A stretch of DNA of 64,000 nucleotides from Hemileia vastatrix (GCA_030280995.1 JASXTE010000007.1:14694501-14758500), one strand, 5' to 3'; counted from the first letter of the stretch, positions 11,501 to 23,631 are shown. Program-made: numbers and translations. Notes: generated by a model not told the origin, from the letters alone.

Positions 11501-14204
11501 TAAATGCTTCATTATCCCCACATAACCTGGCTTTTTCTCAATCATGAGAAAAAAAGACAGGTGAGATAACACAATATTTTGGTGTTTCAACTACCTTTTC
11601 AATAATATTCATTTTTAAAAGGGTAGAGATATTTTCTTCAATATCTTTTCTCTTTGTGGTGGAAGAAGGATAAGGCTTCTTATTTAAACTAGGTGATATT
11701 TTAGTTAATGGGAAAGATAATGAAAGTTTCATCTCCGCTTTGACCAATTCTAGTTCATGTGACCTATGAGCAAAGGCCATAGGAAGAAATTTTATCAACT
11801 GAATGATGGAATCTTTTTCTTCACCAGAAAATTGTTCTCCAAAAGAAGATGTGCTAATTTCAGACAATAGGGCAGACATTTCTTTTGTAGATACTCCTTT
11901 ATATTAAACTACAGAATTACATGTTTTAAATCCTAGTGTTATTTATTTTTAAGGGAAGAAATTTTAAATTTTCTCTTCCCATTCAACTTCATTTTGAAGC
12001 ATTGGTTTAAGGGGTCCAATTTAATTCCAGATTTGGTTAATATATCATTTCCCACAATGAACCAATTACTTAAGTTACCATTTTTCATACTTTAAAAGTC
12101 ACACATTGCTCTTACAAAGCCATGTTTATATTTGAAAAATACTGTAGCTATATATTTATCAATGGCACACTAAACAGAGCCATAACATCCCTAATTTTCA
12201 GAATTGATAGGCATAAGTTTTGATTTAGAATTTTTATTGACTGAAGGAAGTGCTTTTTCAGATACAACACTTCCTCCAGCTCCAGAATTCAAAACAACCA
12301 AATTGTTCTTTCCATTAAGCAAGACTGGTACCTTGTGAAGGGTAATTATTATTGAGGTGTCCTCATGATTTTTTATAATTTCAGCATCTTCAACTGTAGA
12401 TAAATCATTTTTCTCAATGTCAATGTTATTTAAATATTGAATATCTTCCTCCAGAATCAAGATTTCCTGGTGAGATTCATAATAACTCTTTCTGGCACAA
12501 TCACTGGAAATATCATGTAGTGAGACTGTGTCATAAGCAGGCTCCTCTGTTTTTTCAACAAGTTTTATTTTCTTTTCACAAACATGGCTTTTCAGCCAAG
12601 GCTTGCTGCATTTAAATCAAGTGTTTGATGCATACATTTCAGGTGCAACAGGGGCAGAAGGTTTACCAACTTTTTCAGGAAGTATTTGATGGTAATTTGA
12701 GGTCTTCTCCAATGAAGGTCTAGGGGTTAATTTTCTAAAATAATACCTGTTATTTCAAAGGACCTCATTACAAATATTAAGAAAAGAAGAAGTTTTCCTT
12801 GAGAATTAAGTCCTAGCAACAATTAATTCTCTCAAAGATATTGGAAATATATAAATGATCCTGTCCTTCCATAATTCAAAGTCCATTTTTGGATCCATTG
12901 CTCTCAGGATTTTCACTAGTTTCATCAGGAACTCAATAGATTTTTCTGCAGATGATTAGCTATATGTATATTCCTTGTACTGCCTTTGTTGGGCTAACCT
13001 AAACTTTGATACACCAAACTGTGCATTAATTAAATTCTTCCAATGATCCCAAGAGTAATCATTCTTATCCAAAAAGACAAATTCATACCACATCAGGGCA
13101 ACATTGGAAAACAAAGAAATCAATTTAGAAACAATTTTGTCAGCTGGTAGTTTATTAGAATTCTTAAGATTATCAATTCTAAATATAAATTGCTGCCAAT
13201 CAGATGAAGAATCACAATGAAATGTAGGATATTGGTCAAGTTTAGGCCAATTTTTATGATTTGAAGTAATATCCTTTGGGCTTAATTGTTTCTATTTAAG
13301 AAGAAGTTGTAATTTTTCTAATTGAGAATTAATACCATTATTTAACCCAGTTGTAGATAGATAGGGTGAAGCATAAACTATTGATGGAAAATCAGGAATA
13401 TATACAGGTTTCTCATGCACTAATCTTCCATTAGATGAACTTGGCTCAGGCACATATGGAGTATCCTGTGCAACAGTTTCTTTAAGAGGAGTTTCAGAGT
13501 ATTTTTCATCAAATAATAATGAGTTCAATTGTTCCTCAATGTTTGTTAACCTAGTTTTTACCCTTGGAATACTAGTCAATGTCTCATTCATGGTAGCAGA
13601 AGATAATTTATTCTTATGTTGTAAAGATGCATAATGATAATTTAGAGTTCCTAAGTTTGATTTACAAACTTCAAGCAAGTTCCTGGAAACATCTAGACAC
13701 AATCTCTTGTACTGTGTATGGATAATTTTTAATATTTTTCCACAAGGCAACTTTCTTTTGATGAGTTAATTTTTAATTAAACAAATCATCAGAAACCCTG
13801 CACAAGTCACTTCTCAATGCCTGGTAGCCTTGCTCAGTTAAAAAGCTATTAAAGTTATGTGTTAACTGAAGGTTGTTCATTATCTGATTTTGTTTTGTAA
13901 TAATTTCTATTAAATATTCATCACCAATAGGTGCTACATCAGGGGCATCTCTCAGTATAAAAACAGATGAATTTTCAAGAGTCTCATATACTTCAGGATT
14001 AATTGATTAATCCACAATAGCCATATATGGCTTTATCATTGAGGTATCAATTAAGACTAAAGGAGTATTTACATGAGTAGAATATTTTAATCTGCTAGAA
14101 CTAGCCTCTATTGGTTTCACAGTGTCATCTCTCTCAGAGTTACCTGAAGGAACTGAATCGGTTACAAGAAAAGGAACCTGAGATTGAATGTAAGGCCTTA
14201 CCAT
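8598..14204 (-). pseudogene. Chromovirus A ORF2: Gag-Pol polyprotein, heavily broken
   Basis: Pieces of one polyprotein follow in order on the minus strand from an ATG at 14204 (inside ATGGTAAGG): coiled-coil Gag (13292-14204), capsid (about 12700-13290), zinc-knuckle remnant (about 12590), protease (12060-12460), reverse transcriptase (10704-11879), RNase H (10235-10700), integrase (9313-10137) and a chromodomain ending at 8598. Frames break many times. The protease active site reads NSG instead of DSG and the polymerase motif is FIDD (11211-11222) instead of YIDD, so key residues are lost. The integrase retains DRDPK and HHPQTDGLSERM. A CACTA-type MITE sits in the chromodomain (8725-8909). 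The intact version would make virus-like particles, copy the RNA to DNA and integrate it. Confidence 0.85.
8725..8909. mobile_element. CACTA-type MITE (185 bp) in the chromodomain of A
   Basis: Terminal inverted repeats CACTACCAAATTTG and its partner ending GTTGGTAGTG; subterminal GTTAC/GTAAC also pairs. TCA is repeated on both sides (8722-8724 and 8910-8912). Removing one TCA plus the insert restores the sequence seen at the same point in elements C and D. A 3-bp duplication with CACTA ends fits the CACTA superfamily. No coding capacity. Confidence 0.85.
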
Positions 14205-14816
14205 AGTTTTAGAACAATTTTAATGTGATTGTTTTTCTTTCTTCTTCCTCCTTGTTAAGGATGAGGAGGGGTTGGATTGAAGTTTTGGGGCCTGGATGGT
14301 CCTTCTTGAGGAGCCTTTTGCATTTGCTGAGCCTGAAGGGTATCCCATTGGGTGTTCAGCTAGTCCCATTGCCATTTTGATAATTCCACTTTTTCTTTTT
14401 CTGAGAAGCCAACTGTGGAGGGGTTTTTGCTGAATGTGGAGGTTTCTTCTTCTCTTGAAGAAAAATCTCCACACTTTTTAATTTTTCATCTAGCAGCTCT
14501 ACCTTTGCCTTTAGCCTGAGGTTCTCTGACTTCCACTCCTTGATGTCAGTTGAAAGGTTGTTTACCTGCTGTTGTAAGGGCAACTTTTTTATCTTGAGCC
14601 TTTTGGAAACTCTTCTGGGGGGAGTACCTGGGGCTTGGAGTCTAGGGGAGGATGTTCCTTCTTGATTTCTCACTCATGCATCTATCCATCCTGATTGATT
14701 TACCAATGGATTAATTTAAGGAAAATTTGTAGTCAAAGGAGAGCTTACAGAATTTGAATCATAATCAATAAGGTCCGATTCTTCCTCATGGTTAGTAGAA
14801 AGACTCAAACAGCCAT
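14198..14816 (-). pseudogene. Chromovirus A ORF1 (spliced coiled-coil protein), broken
   Basis: Exon 1 runs from an ATG near 14816 to 14749 and is already damaged. A 58-nt intron (14748-14691; donor GTAAGC, acceptor TCAG before GATGG) precedes exon 2, which ends in Trp-TAA at 14200-14198, overlapping the ORF2 start in the string ATGGTAAG. Exon 2 retains the coiled-coil stretch KLPLQQQVNNLSTDIKEW and the basic proline-rich tail, but with stops and shifts. It is homologous to the ORF1 of FB, E, C and D. Function unknown; the coil suggests self-assembly or RNA-particle binding. Confidence 0.6.
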
Positions 14817-14923
14817 TGTTTTAAGAGCTTGAACTGAAAAAAAAAATTTAATACTTTGTTAGTAATTATTATATCAAAAACAATAATATAAAAAAGATTA
14901 AAAGTATTCTTATTATTAATTCT

Positions 14924-15420
14924 CAGGATTAATTATCAACTGAAATAAATAATAGGGGGTATCAAAGTTAGAAATTTGAAATTATTTAAAAGGTATTTCA
15001 CAGCACAAAAAGAAAGCCACAAGCATGACATTAATTCTCAGTAAAAAGATGTTTTGGGGGCACAAGATGGCATACTTTAAAAAATAATCATGGTTGATGA
15101 GATGGAAAAAAGAGGTATGTTGAAATGGAATATTTCTAACTTTGATACCCCGTAATATATTTAATAATTACTACCAGGATTGATAATCAACTGATGTGAT
15201 AAAATAATATTTCAAATATCATGATAAATAGTCAACTGAAAATTAATTTAATATAATTTTTTAATAAATAATTAAAATAATATTAAAAATTTATTATTTA
15301 TTAACAGGATAAATATTCAGCTGAAGAAATAAAAAATATATTGTTATTATTTATTACCAGGACTAAGAGCCAACTGAAACAATAAAATAATATATTAATT
15401 TTCAGGACCAAAGTCAACTG
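14924..15420 (-). repeat. Leader hairpin array of element A
   Basis: Six copies of a 18-19 nt unit, in RNA sense CAG-TT-GAY-N4/5-RTC-CTG, at 14924-14942, 15175-15193, 15220-15238, 15305-15323, 15358-15376 and 15403-15420. Each can form a stem of 3 plus 3 pairs with a two-base bulge. Four are fully paired if one G-U pair (GGC with GTC at 15358) is allowed. The first two are separated by a MITE. The same units recur in the leaders of C and D. Confidence 0.7.
14955..15152. mobile_element. 198-bp MITE with TA duplication, copy 1
   Basis: Ends GGGGGTATCAAAGTTAGAAA and its inverted partner ATTTCTAACTTTGATACCCC, flanked by TA (14953-14954 and 15153-15154). A second copy of exactly the same length lies at 35118-35315. 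No coding capacity. Size, ends and TA duplication fit a Tc1/mariner-type MITE. It is inserted in the leader of A. Confidence 0.85.
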
Positions 15421-15606
15421 AAATAATTAATTAATACAATTTTTTAATTCAAGAAAAAAAAACATATTACTTCTAGGACTTAGAGTAATTCTGCTCTATC
15501 TTGGTCTACTAGGAAAAAAAATTATTTATATACCTGACACCTCCCCCTGTAATTTGAGAAATTTCATTAAACCACAGAGTGTAGAGTTAAAAAAATACAC
15601 ATATAA

Positions 15607-16852
15607 TGTTGGTCAGTCATCTAGAAGAGGGGGGAAAAAAGGGGAAGAAAGAGAGGAGGACAAGGAAAAAACGGTTTTGGGAAATAAAAGAAATAAGATA
15701 TAAAAAATTATATAATTTATTGGAGTGGAGCAACAACGAATTACTTGAGGGATGAAACAAAAGAATGAGGTAATATTAAATGTTAATATTATTTAAGGTA
15801 AGGGTTCTGTGTGGAAAACAATATGAGTACTATCGGACTTAAGGAAACCTTTGAATAGTTATATAGAATTTAAATTAGAATTTTGATACTAATAAAAAAT
15901 AATATAAACGTAATATAAAAATATGTTCAAGTTGTTGAGTGTATAGTAAGTGATGATGCTACAGGGGATTATCCAAGGCCTTTTTACAGGCAATGGGTCC
16001 TCTAAAGCGCTACAACTGACTATATACAAAATAGTAATGAAGTAAAACAAGAATATTAAAGAAGATATATGTAACATAGTAATTGAGAGAAAAATATACA
16101 AAAATAATAAGAATCCCAATTAAGAAAATAAATTTCCCATCCCGAAATCCCAAATCAGTTAATATAAAATAATGAGTAACTAAACAACCCTGTGACATAA
16201 GAACTATGGGAAAAACAATTCAAAACAAGTATTACAATATGTTTTCAGCATTTCTAAGTGAAACAAATAACATGTTTTGACGTAACAAGGTATGTAATCA
16301 ATTTAATTCAGTGTAAATTAATATTATTTAACTTTTTTCTATATGTAATTAAATAACTAATTTAAATGAAACAATTAATTAATTTAAATTAAGAATTTAT
16401 AATACTATTTTATAAATTAAGTATTATAATTTATTTAATTTTTTACTGACACAATTAAGGGTCAAAAGAAGCGCCCAATTTGATTGTTTAATAATATATG
16501 AAGTTTTATATATAAATTTAAATAATTAATGTAATTACATTATAAGTCAATTTTACATATATAATTATAATATATGTTAGTAATTAATTTATTATAAGCT
16601 TATAATTATTAAATACATAAAAATGCGCCATTATTTGTAGAATATAAAATATATTATGCTTAATTTAAATGTATAAATAATTTATATAACAATAAAATTA
16701 ATATAACACTTATATTTAATAAGATACTTATATAAGTCTATTATGAAATAAAATATTAATTTATATACATCAAATGCAATTATTTATGCCCTTTTTCAGG
16801 TCCAATAAGTTAACATATCATTTACTGGGCTCCTGGTATAGCCTGGCTGACA
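15607..16852 (-). repeat. 3' LTR of element FB (1246 bp)
   Basis: Near copy of 32835-34067. On the minus strand it starts TGTCAGCCAGGCTATACC after the plus-strand primer tract at 16853-16862 (complement of CTCCCTTACTC) and ends CTGACCAACA. Very AT-rich; open frames inside (for example near 15889-16198) recur in the other LTR only because the LTRs are copies. Confidence 0.85.
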
Positions 16853-16886
16853 CTCCCTTACTCTAAAAAAAACAATAAAAAAAATG

Positions 16887-19800
16887 CTAAGATTTTTTCT
16901 TTTTGTACTTTTTCAACAGAGTAGGAAGATTTGAAATCTTCTTGCCAGGTATCCATGCATTATGTTCAGATGATCTGTTCTTATATCTCAATAAATATTC
17001 AGTACCTCTTTCAGAAGTGATAATTCTATCATTGAGAATTTTATCAATTTCCGCTGTTTCTGTGACTTCCTGAGGGTTTTTCTTAGGTCTTCCCCTTCTT
17101 TTGGGAAATAAGTCACTGTTGGAAGTATAAGGCTTAATCAAGGAAATGGGAAAAACAGGATGTTTCCTATCATATGGAGAATACAATACAACTTCCACTG
17201 CATTATCACCAACCATTCTTTTAACAACAAATGGTCCTACAAAAGGATCTTTTAATTTGTTGTTACCTTGTAAATTGAAATGGACAGTAGAGATCAACAC
17301 TTCATCACCCTTGTTAAATGTGTATTCTTTATGGGATTTATCCCATCTTTTCTTTTCATATTCAAATGCTTTATCAATACAGCTCCAAGCATGTTTTCTG
17401 CATAGCTGCTGCATTTGCATGAAAGATTTTACACCAGGATGTAGTTCCAACTTAGGTAATTTATTATTGAGAATTTGAGCAGGAGTATTAGGGATATAAC
17501 CTAACCAAAGCTCAAAAGGCTTTTTCTCAGTGACAGAATGAACAGTGCTATTATATGCAAATTCAAGACCAGGCAATAGAGTGACCCAATCATGAGTAAA
17601 TCTTTCATTGTCTTTATATTCTAAACCAAAGGCACAATACCTTCTAATCATATCTTCCAGAGTTTGAATCATTCTCTCAGATAGACCATCAGTCTGAGGA
17701 TGGTGAGCTGTAGACAATTTTAACTCACAGCCACAAATATCCATCAAAGAGGTCCAAAACTCAGAAGTAAATTTAGGATCACTATCAGAGATAATGGTTT
17801 TTGGAAAACCAATAATATTAAATATGTAAGACCACCATAAGAAAGCTAATTCTTGTGGATACATCTTTGTGGGTTGGAATAAATTTTCACATTTTTGTGA
17901 ATCTATCTACTATTACCCAACAAGAGTTAAAGCTGTCTTTACCTGCAACAGGAAGACCAGTGACAAAATCCATATTAATGATTTGCCAAGGAGAATTAGG
18001 TGCTTCAATATTTTGTAATAACCCTGCTCTTTTACCTGTCAACCTTTTAGATTTTTGGCAGTAATCACAAGATTCAACATATAATTTTGTGTCTTCAGAC
18101 ATATTAGCCCACCAAGCAGTGTTTTTTATTCTAATCAATGTTTTTTCAAGATCAAAATGACCAGCCAGTATGTCATCATGACAAAGTTTGAGGATAGTTT
18201 CTTTCATAGAAGGAGGAATTTCAATTACATTAGTAAGCTTTCTTCTATAATATATATAACCATCTTCAATAGAAAACTTTCCTTTACTCAAAGCATTTTG
18301 ATACTTTTCAGGAAGAGTTTTTATTAATGCTTGAATTGAAGCATTCTTAGGATCATTTAAGATAATAACCAATTTATTTAAATCAGAATCCTTCTCATAT
18401 GAATCAAGTATTAATTGCAATAACTCTTCTTTCATATCAACTACAAATATACCATGGATATGAACAGTATCATCTTCAGGTACATCAGCAGGATTTGAGT
18501 CATTATTTGGCAGAGGCAATCTGGAGAGCATATCAACATTGGAGTGAAAATTTCCAGCCCTATGGATAATTGTCATCCGTCCTCTGTATTCTTGAACAGC
18601 AAGTTGCCACCTGAACATATGTCTGTTAGGTGTCTTCAGGTTTAAGAGGGACTTCACAGCACTACAGTCAGTTACCAATTCAAATTTTTGGTCATCTAGA
18701 TAGTAATGAAGCTTCTCATGAGCCCAAAAAACTGCTAAGCAATCTAATTGAGTGGCACCATATTTCAATTTACTATTTCTCAAGGTTCTTGAAATATAAC
18801 AAATTACAACCTCTGAGGATTTATCATTTATAATTTGTTTCTGGTGAAGGGCAGAACCCAGACCAACTAAGCTAGCATCTGTATACAAGACAAATGATTT
18901 GTTAAAATCTGGAAGAGCCAATATAGGGGCTGTCATTAAGCAACCTTTTAATGTATCAAAAGCTTTTTGACAGTCATTATTCCAGAGAAAGGCAACATCT
19001 TTTCTGGTCAGTTTTGGAGGAGGCAAGGCTATGACCTGATAATTTTTAATATATTGTCTATAATAGCCACACATACCCAAAAAACTTTGGATTTCTCTTA
19101 CAGAAGTTGGTGCTTTCACATTTTGAATGGCAGCAACTTTATTATGGTCTACACAAATTTGTAAGCCTGACACAACATGGCCAAGGACTTTCAAGGATTG
19201 AAAACCAAATTTACACTTTTTTAAGGACAAGGTCATATTGATTTCATCCATTTTTTGGAAAACTCTAGTTAAGTGAATCATATGTTCATCAAAAGTTTTA
19301 GAAAAAATTATAATGTCATCAATATAAACCATGAGCCACCCTTCAATTATTTCTTGATGGAAATTGTTATCCATGACTTTTTGAAAAAGTGAAGGAGCAT
19401 TTTTAGGGCCAAATGGAATCCTAACATACTTATATATTCCCATATGAGTAGCAATAAGCAAAAAGTTTTGAGAATTTTTCTCAACTGGAATTTGATGATA
19501 TCCTTTATTACCATCCAGACAACTAATAAATTTTTCACCTTGCAAGGTAGCATGTATTGAATTAATTATGGGTAAAGGATTGATATCATCAACAGTATAA
19601 GTGTTTAATGCTCTGTAATCTCCACATAATCTAGCCTTATCTTTTTCATAAGAAATCAAGACTGGGGAGATGAAACAATATTTGGGGGTGACATCCACTT
19701 TCTCAATGACATTCATTTTTAATAATGTGGCAATATTATCTTCAATATCCTTTCTTTTTGTTGGAGAAGCAGGATATGGTTTTTTCTTAAGACTAGGAGG

Positions 19801-21401
19801 GATATCACTCAAGTTACAGGATAAGGTAATTTTCATTTCTTCCTGAACAATTCCTAAGACATGAGAACCATGAGCAAAAGCAATAGGGAAAGAGGTAATT
19901 GAGGCAATAATAGAATCCTTTTGTTCACTAGTTAACTGATCACCAAAAGAAGCAGTATTTATTTCATTTAATAAATCATCCATTTCAATTGTTATTCTGC
20001 CTTTACACTGGATTAGTGAGTTACAAGACTTTAACAGATGCCCAGAAAGTTTTCTAGAGGAGGAAATTTTGAATTTCCTTTTGCCATTCAATCCCAAGGT
20101 GAAGCAATTATTTGCTGGGTCCAATTTCACACCAAACATGGTTAAAATATCATTACCCATAATAAATCAATTGCTTAAATTATCATTTTGCATGACAACA
20201 AATTCACAAATATCTCTGAAAAAACCACCATTATATTTGAAGAATACAGAGGTTTTGTATTTGACAATAGGAATTAAGGTAGAACCATACCCTCTCCATT
20301 TTTCAGAAGTTATAGGTAATAATTTACTCAAATAATCCTTATCTACTGAAGCTAAAGCCTTTTCAGAGACTACAATTCCTCCAGCACCAGAGTCAAGAAC
20401 CACATCAACATTCTTACCATTAATGATAACAGGTGCTTTCAAGGGGGATATGGCTATAGAATTGTTAGTAATATCTTTAATTATTTCAGCATTTTCCACT
20501 GAAGATAAATCCAATACACATTCTTCAGATATATTATCTAAATAATGGACATCCTGTTCTAACATTAAAACATCTTTAACAGAGTCATTGCCATAGGAGA
20601 TATTACTTTCACAATCACTAGAAGAATTATTGACATCAATTTCAGCTTCATCAGTGTCTTCATTTTGTTCAACAAGATGAATTTTCTTGTCACAAACATG
20701 ACCCTTTTGCCATGGTTTGTTACATTTATAACAAGTATTTGTTGCTATTTTTTTGGTGCAACTGGGGCAGAGGGTTTACCAGATTTTTCTGGGAGTTTTA
20801 TAGAAGGTTTATTCTGATCATTATAAGATTTACCAAGGTAATTCCTTGGTTCATATCTATGGTTGAGTAGTACCTCATTACAGATATTAATGAAAGAAGA
20901 ATTTTCCCTTACATGCTCAGTTCTAGCTACAATTAAATCTCTAAGAGAATTAGGCAATTTATACAAGATTTTTTCTCTCCAAATATCATAATCCATCTTT
21001 GGATCAATTGCTCTTAGGATTTTTTTTATTTTCATAAGAAAAACAATGGGCTTTTCAACAGAGGAGGATACATATCTAGTATTCTCATACAGTCTTTTCT
21101 GAGTTAACCTGAATTTTGAACCACCAAACTGATTTTCAATCAATGATTTCCAATCATTCCATGTATAATGATTGTTATCTAAAAGAACAGATTCATACCA
21201 CATCAAGGCTACATTGGAAAATAAAGAAATTAGCTTAGAAACAATTTCCTCATCAGGTAGTTTATAAGAACTCTTTAAATTATCAATTCTTTGGATTAAG
21301 TGCTGCCAATCAGAAGAAGAATCACCATCAAAGGTAGGATATTGGTCCAGCTTAGGCCAATTTTTCTGACTACTGGGATGGTCCATTTTTTGGTTTGAAT
21401 T
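16887..21401 (-). pseudogene. Chromovirus FB ORF2, C-terminal part: capsid to chromodomain
   Basis: Order on the minus strand: capsid (20745-21386, with NWPKLDQYPTFDGDSSS), atypical zinc knuckle (about 20700), protease (20167-20565, active site DSGAGG), reverse transcriptase (YIDD at 19315-19326), RNase H (DASLVGLG and TDCSAVKSLL), integrase (HHCC zinc finger near 18060-18190; MDFVTGLP; DSDPKFTSEFW; GLSERMIQT) and a chromodomain ending at 16887. Only four lesions were seen: a one-base loss near 20743, TGG to TGA at 20167-20169, TGA at 17887-17889, and a two-base loss near 17853. The catalytic residues I could check are present. This is the best-kept polymerase among the nested elements. The N-terminal part continues at 30502, beyond element E. 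Confidence 0.9.
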
Positions 21402-22578
21402 TTTCAGCCTAAATATCCTTAGGACTGAGTATTTCTTATGCTTAAAATAAGATAACCTTAAGTAGATTAAGCTTATATCTTAAAAATAAGGTTAAAATAA
21501 TAATATATATTATTTTATTATATATATATATAATTATTATTCTATTATATAACTTATAATAGTTTAAATAGCTTATCCATGGCCTAATAATATTTATTAA
21601 GGTGTTAATGAAGTCATAATATAATTATCTTAAGTGATATGAAGTAATTATTGACATACATAAGCTTATATGTATACATAAATCTCATATTCAGTGAAAT
21701 ATGCAGTATATTATGTATATTTAGGTATATAAGTGGGTTTTAGCCCCTTATTAGCCTATAACCTTTATTTTTCTTCTTATTTTAGGTCATATGGACGAAA
21801 TTAGTGGACTCACAACGCCTAAAGAAGCATAGACACCTATATCAGGCGCATACACCCAGTTTGGACAACTAAAATTACTTCCTTGGATGGTTATTCACCG
21901 ATTTATGGGTTGGAAGGATATTTCTGGGTTAATGTGGATGCTTGGGGATGTTATTGGGGGCTTGGACATTTTATTTGTTTCCTTTATATGCTTTTAGTTT
22001 CATTAAATCTCTTTTTGATTATTTATTTTACATGTTTCTTTATGGTATCCGCTTTTATCTGGGTTTTCTATTTATGGTATGACTCTGTGTTATTATTAAT
22101 AGTGATGGAGGGTCCTTACTAGAGGTCTGGGTGTTGAAACTGCTTGAAGTGGACGCCATGGGAAGGTGATGGGCCATCACAGTGCTGTAATTGCGGGGGA
22201 TAGCAGTGACATCATCTGGATTGAAGGTCTGTGCACTCCAGTGGATTTGGGTATAAGTAAGGAGGGATTTTGACGGTTATTTATCATCATTAAATTACTA
22301 AAACTCCAAAAAACACTACTATACAATTATTAAACTTTAGAAATATATCATAAAGCCATTATAAATTGATATTATCTTTATATAAGCTATAACTATATTT
22401 TATTCATCTATTTTCCACCACTAGCACGCATTTAAATCCAAGTATTGTGAGTTTTATTTGAGTATAACTATTTTATTAGTCTTCCCCTGAGGTTTAATCA
22501 CTAAATAATTTATCAATAAGTAGTAGGACCATAAATAAACACTATTATATCATACTTTTATACTAGACTATACTGACA
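21402..22578 (+). repeat. 5' LTR of element E (1177 bp)
   Basis: Ends CTATACTGACA and is followed by a two-base spacer and the primer site. Same length as the 3' LTR. The frame at 21883-22122 is repeated in the 3' LTR and is not a gene. The region around 21860-21960 and 22140-22265 is less AT-rich than the rest, as expected of a promoter and R region, but I cannot place the start site. Confidence 0.88.
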
Positions 22579-22580
22579 AT

Positions 22581-22593
22581 TGGGGGTCTTTCC
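22581..22593 (+). other. Primer binding site of E
   Basis: TGGGGGTCTTTCC, two bases (AT) after the LTR end. Equivalent sites follow the LTRs of D (TGGTGGCCTTTCC), FB (TGGGAGCCTTTCC) and C (TGGGGACCCTTCC), always with a two-base spacer. Confidence 0.7.
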
Positions 22594-23084
22594 TTATATT
22601 TTACTTATTATTTAGTATAAGCCTTGGGACGTGATTTTTACTTTAGTACAGCTCAAAATAACCAAATATTTGGGTCTTTTGCATATTAGTGGTTCATCAT
22701 AACTCAGTGATTGCGGAAAAGAACCCTTAAAATAATTGTACTAATTTTTTATCATAAAAATTAGGTATTTACAGTAGTAACTGTACCCAATATAAACCCA
22801 ATTTCACTTGGTATTTGGACACCAATATAACACCCAATTAAATTGGTATTTGGTTAAAGCTTGGTAAGCTACTTATTCACCCTTATAGAGGTCTAGTTAA
22901 ACTTATTTTATATTTTTAACAGATTTTTTTCAAATTTTTCTTATATTTTAAATAAATAAAGATATAAATTCACGGTAAGCTCCATTGCTTTTTTATTAGT
23001 GATATAATTGCTAACATCTTTTGTCTACTAATTCCATAGAGTTTTTTCCTTTTGTAGACGTAAGAAATTGTCATTCTTAACAAT
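22594..23084 (+). other. Leader of element E
   Basis: AT-rich, no open frame. It lacks the CAGTTGA hairpin units seen in A, C and D. A possible 5'-UTR intron is present (donor GTAAGC near 22975, TTGCTAAC near 23010, acceptor CCATAG near 23039), but I cannot confirm it. Confidence 0.4.
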
Positions 23085-23631
23085 ATGAGTGCTCCCCAGG
23101 ACAGTGTAAGTGAAAAGCCTGCTTATAATACCAGGTCTAAAGCTAACAAAAACTTTCCAGGACATCACCATGGAGGGTCAACAATACCCCCAGGCAGAAA
23201 GCATGAGTATAGAAGAAAAGGACGCCCTCATAAGAAAGATAACTACAAAAAAGACGTCTCCTCCTCTTCAGGATAAACTGTCCCACCTGGCCAAACAGGT
23301 TCTGAAGTTGGAGGAATCAAAATCACTCATGTTCAAAGAGGTAGAGCAGTTGCAAAACAATTGCAAGGTAGGGTTTCAGCAGATGAATCAGGCATTGGCA
23401 GAGTTAAAGGGAGGCCATCCCAGTCAGTCAAATCAGCAACCCCCTATCCAAGGTGGTTCAACTCACTCCCAGGAGAAAATCCTGGTAGACAAACAGAAAT
23501 GGGACTGGTTTCATCAACAGTGGACAAGCCACAATTGCAACAGGGATCCACCCCCTCATCTGACTTCCTCAGCTCACCCTTACAAAGGAAAAAAGCGCCA
23601 AAAATCAGGACTGGCAACCATCCCATGGTAA
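23085..23631 (+). CDS. Chromovirus E ORF1: spliced coiled-coil protein (about 163 aa)
   Basis: Exon 1 (23085-23105) encodes MSAPQDS. A 55-nt intron (23106-23160) follows, and exon 2 (23161-23631) continues in another genomic frame, in phase, to TAA. Exon 2 begins DITMEGQQYPQAES, then a heptad-like stretch (about residues 40-90), then QKWDWFHQQW, HPYKGKKRQK and a final Trp before the stop. The motifs WxWD(W/Y/F) and HPY plus basic residues recur in the ORF1 of FB, C and D, and all end in Trp-stop. The frame is intact although pol of the same element is broken. The stop overlaps the ORF2 start (ATGGTAA at 23625-23631). No known family is recognised. The coil and basic tail suggest an oligomeric nucleic-acid-binding or particle protein. 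Confidence 0.75.
23106..23160 (+). other. Intron of E ORF1 (55 nt)
   Basis: Donor GTAAGT, branch-point-like GCTAAC ending 13 bases before the acceptor, acceptor TTTCCAG. Phase 0: removing it joins codon 7 to the long exon 2 frame. Introns at the homologous position are present in FB (64 nt), C, D and A (58 nt each). Confidence 0.8.

Noticed and set aside
14924..15420. CRISPR-like array
   Set aside because: Units are degenerate, unevenly spaced, lie in a eukaryotic retroelement leader and are themselves hairpins; no cas genes.
15889..16198. Minus-strand hydrophobic frames, repeated at 33105-33414
   Set aside because: Both are inside the LTRs of FB; repetition reflects LTR duplication, not a gene family.
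21883..22122. Open frame with a membrane-protein-like sequence (also at 29806-30000)
   Set aside because: It lies in the LTR of E and is present in both LTRs; its hydrophobicity comes from T-rich sequence.
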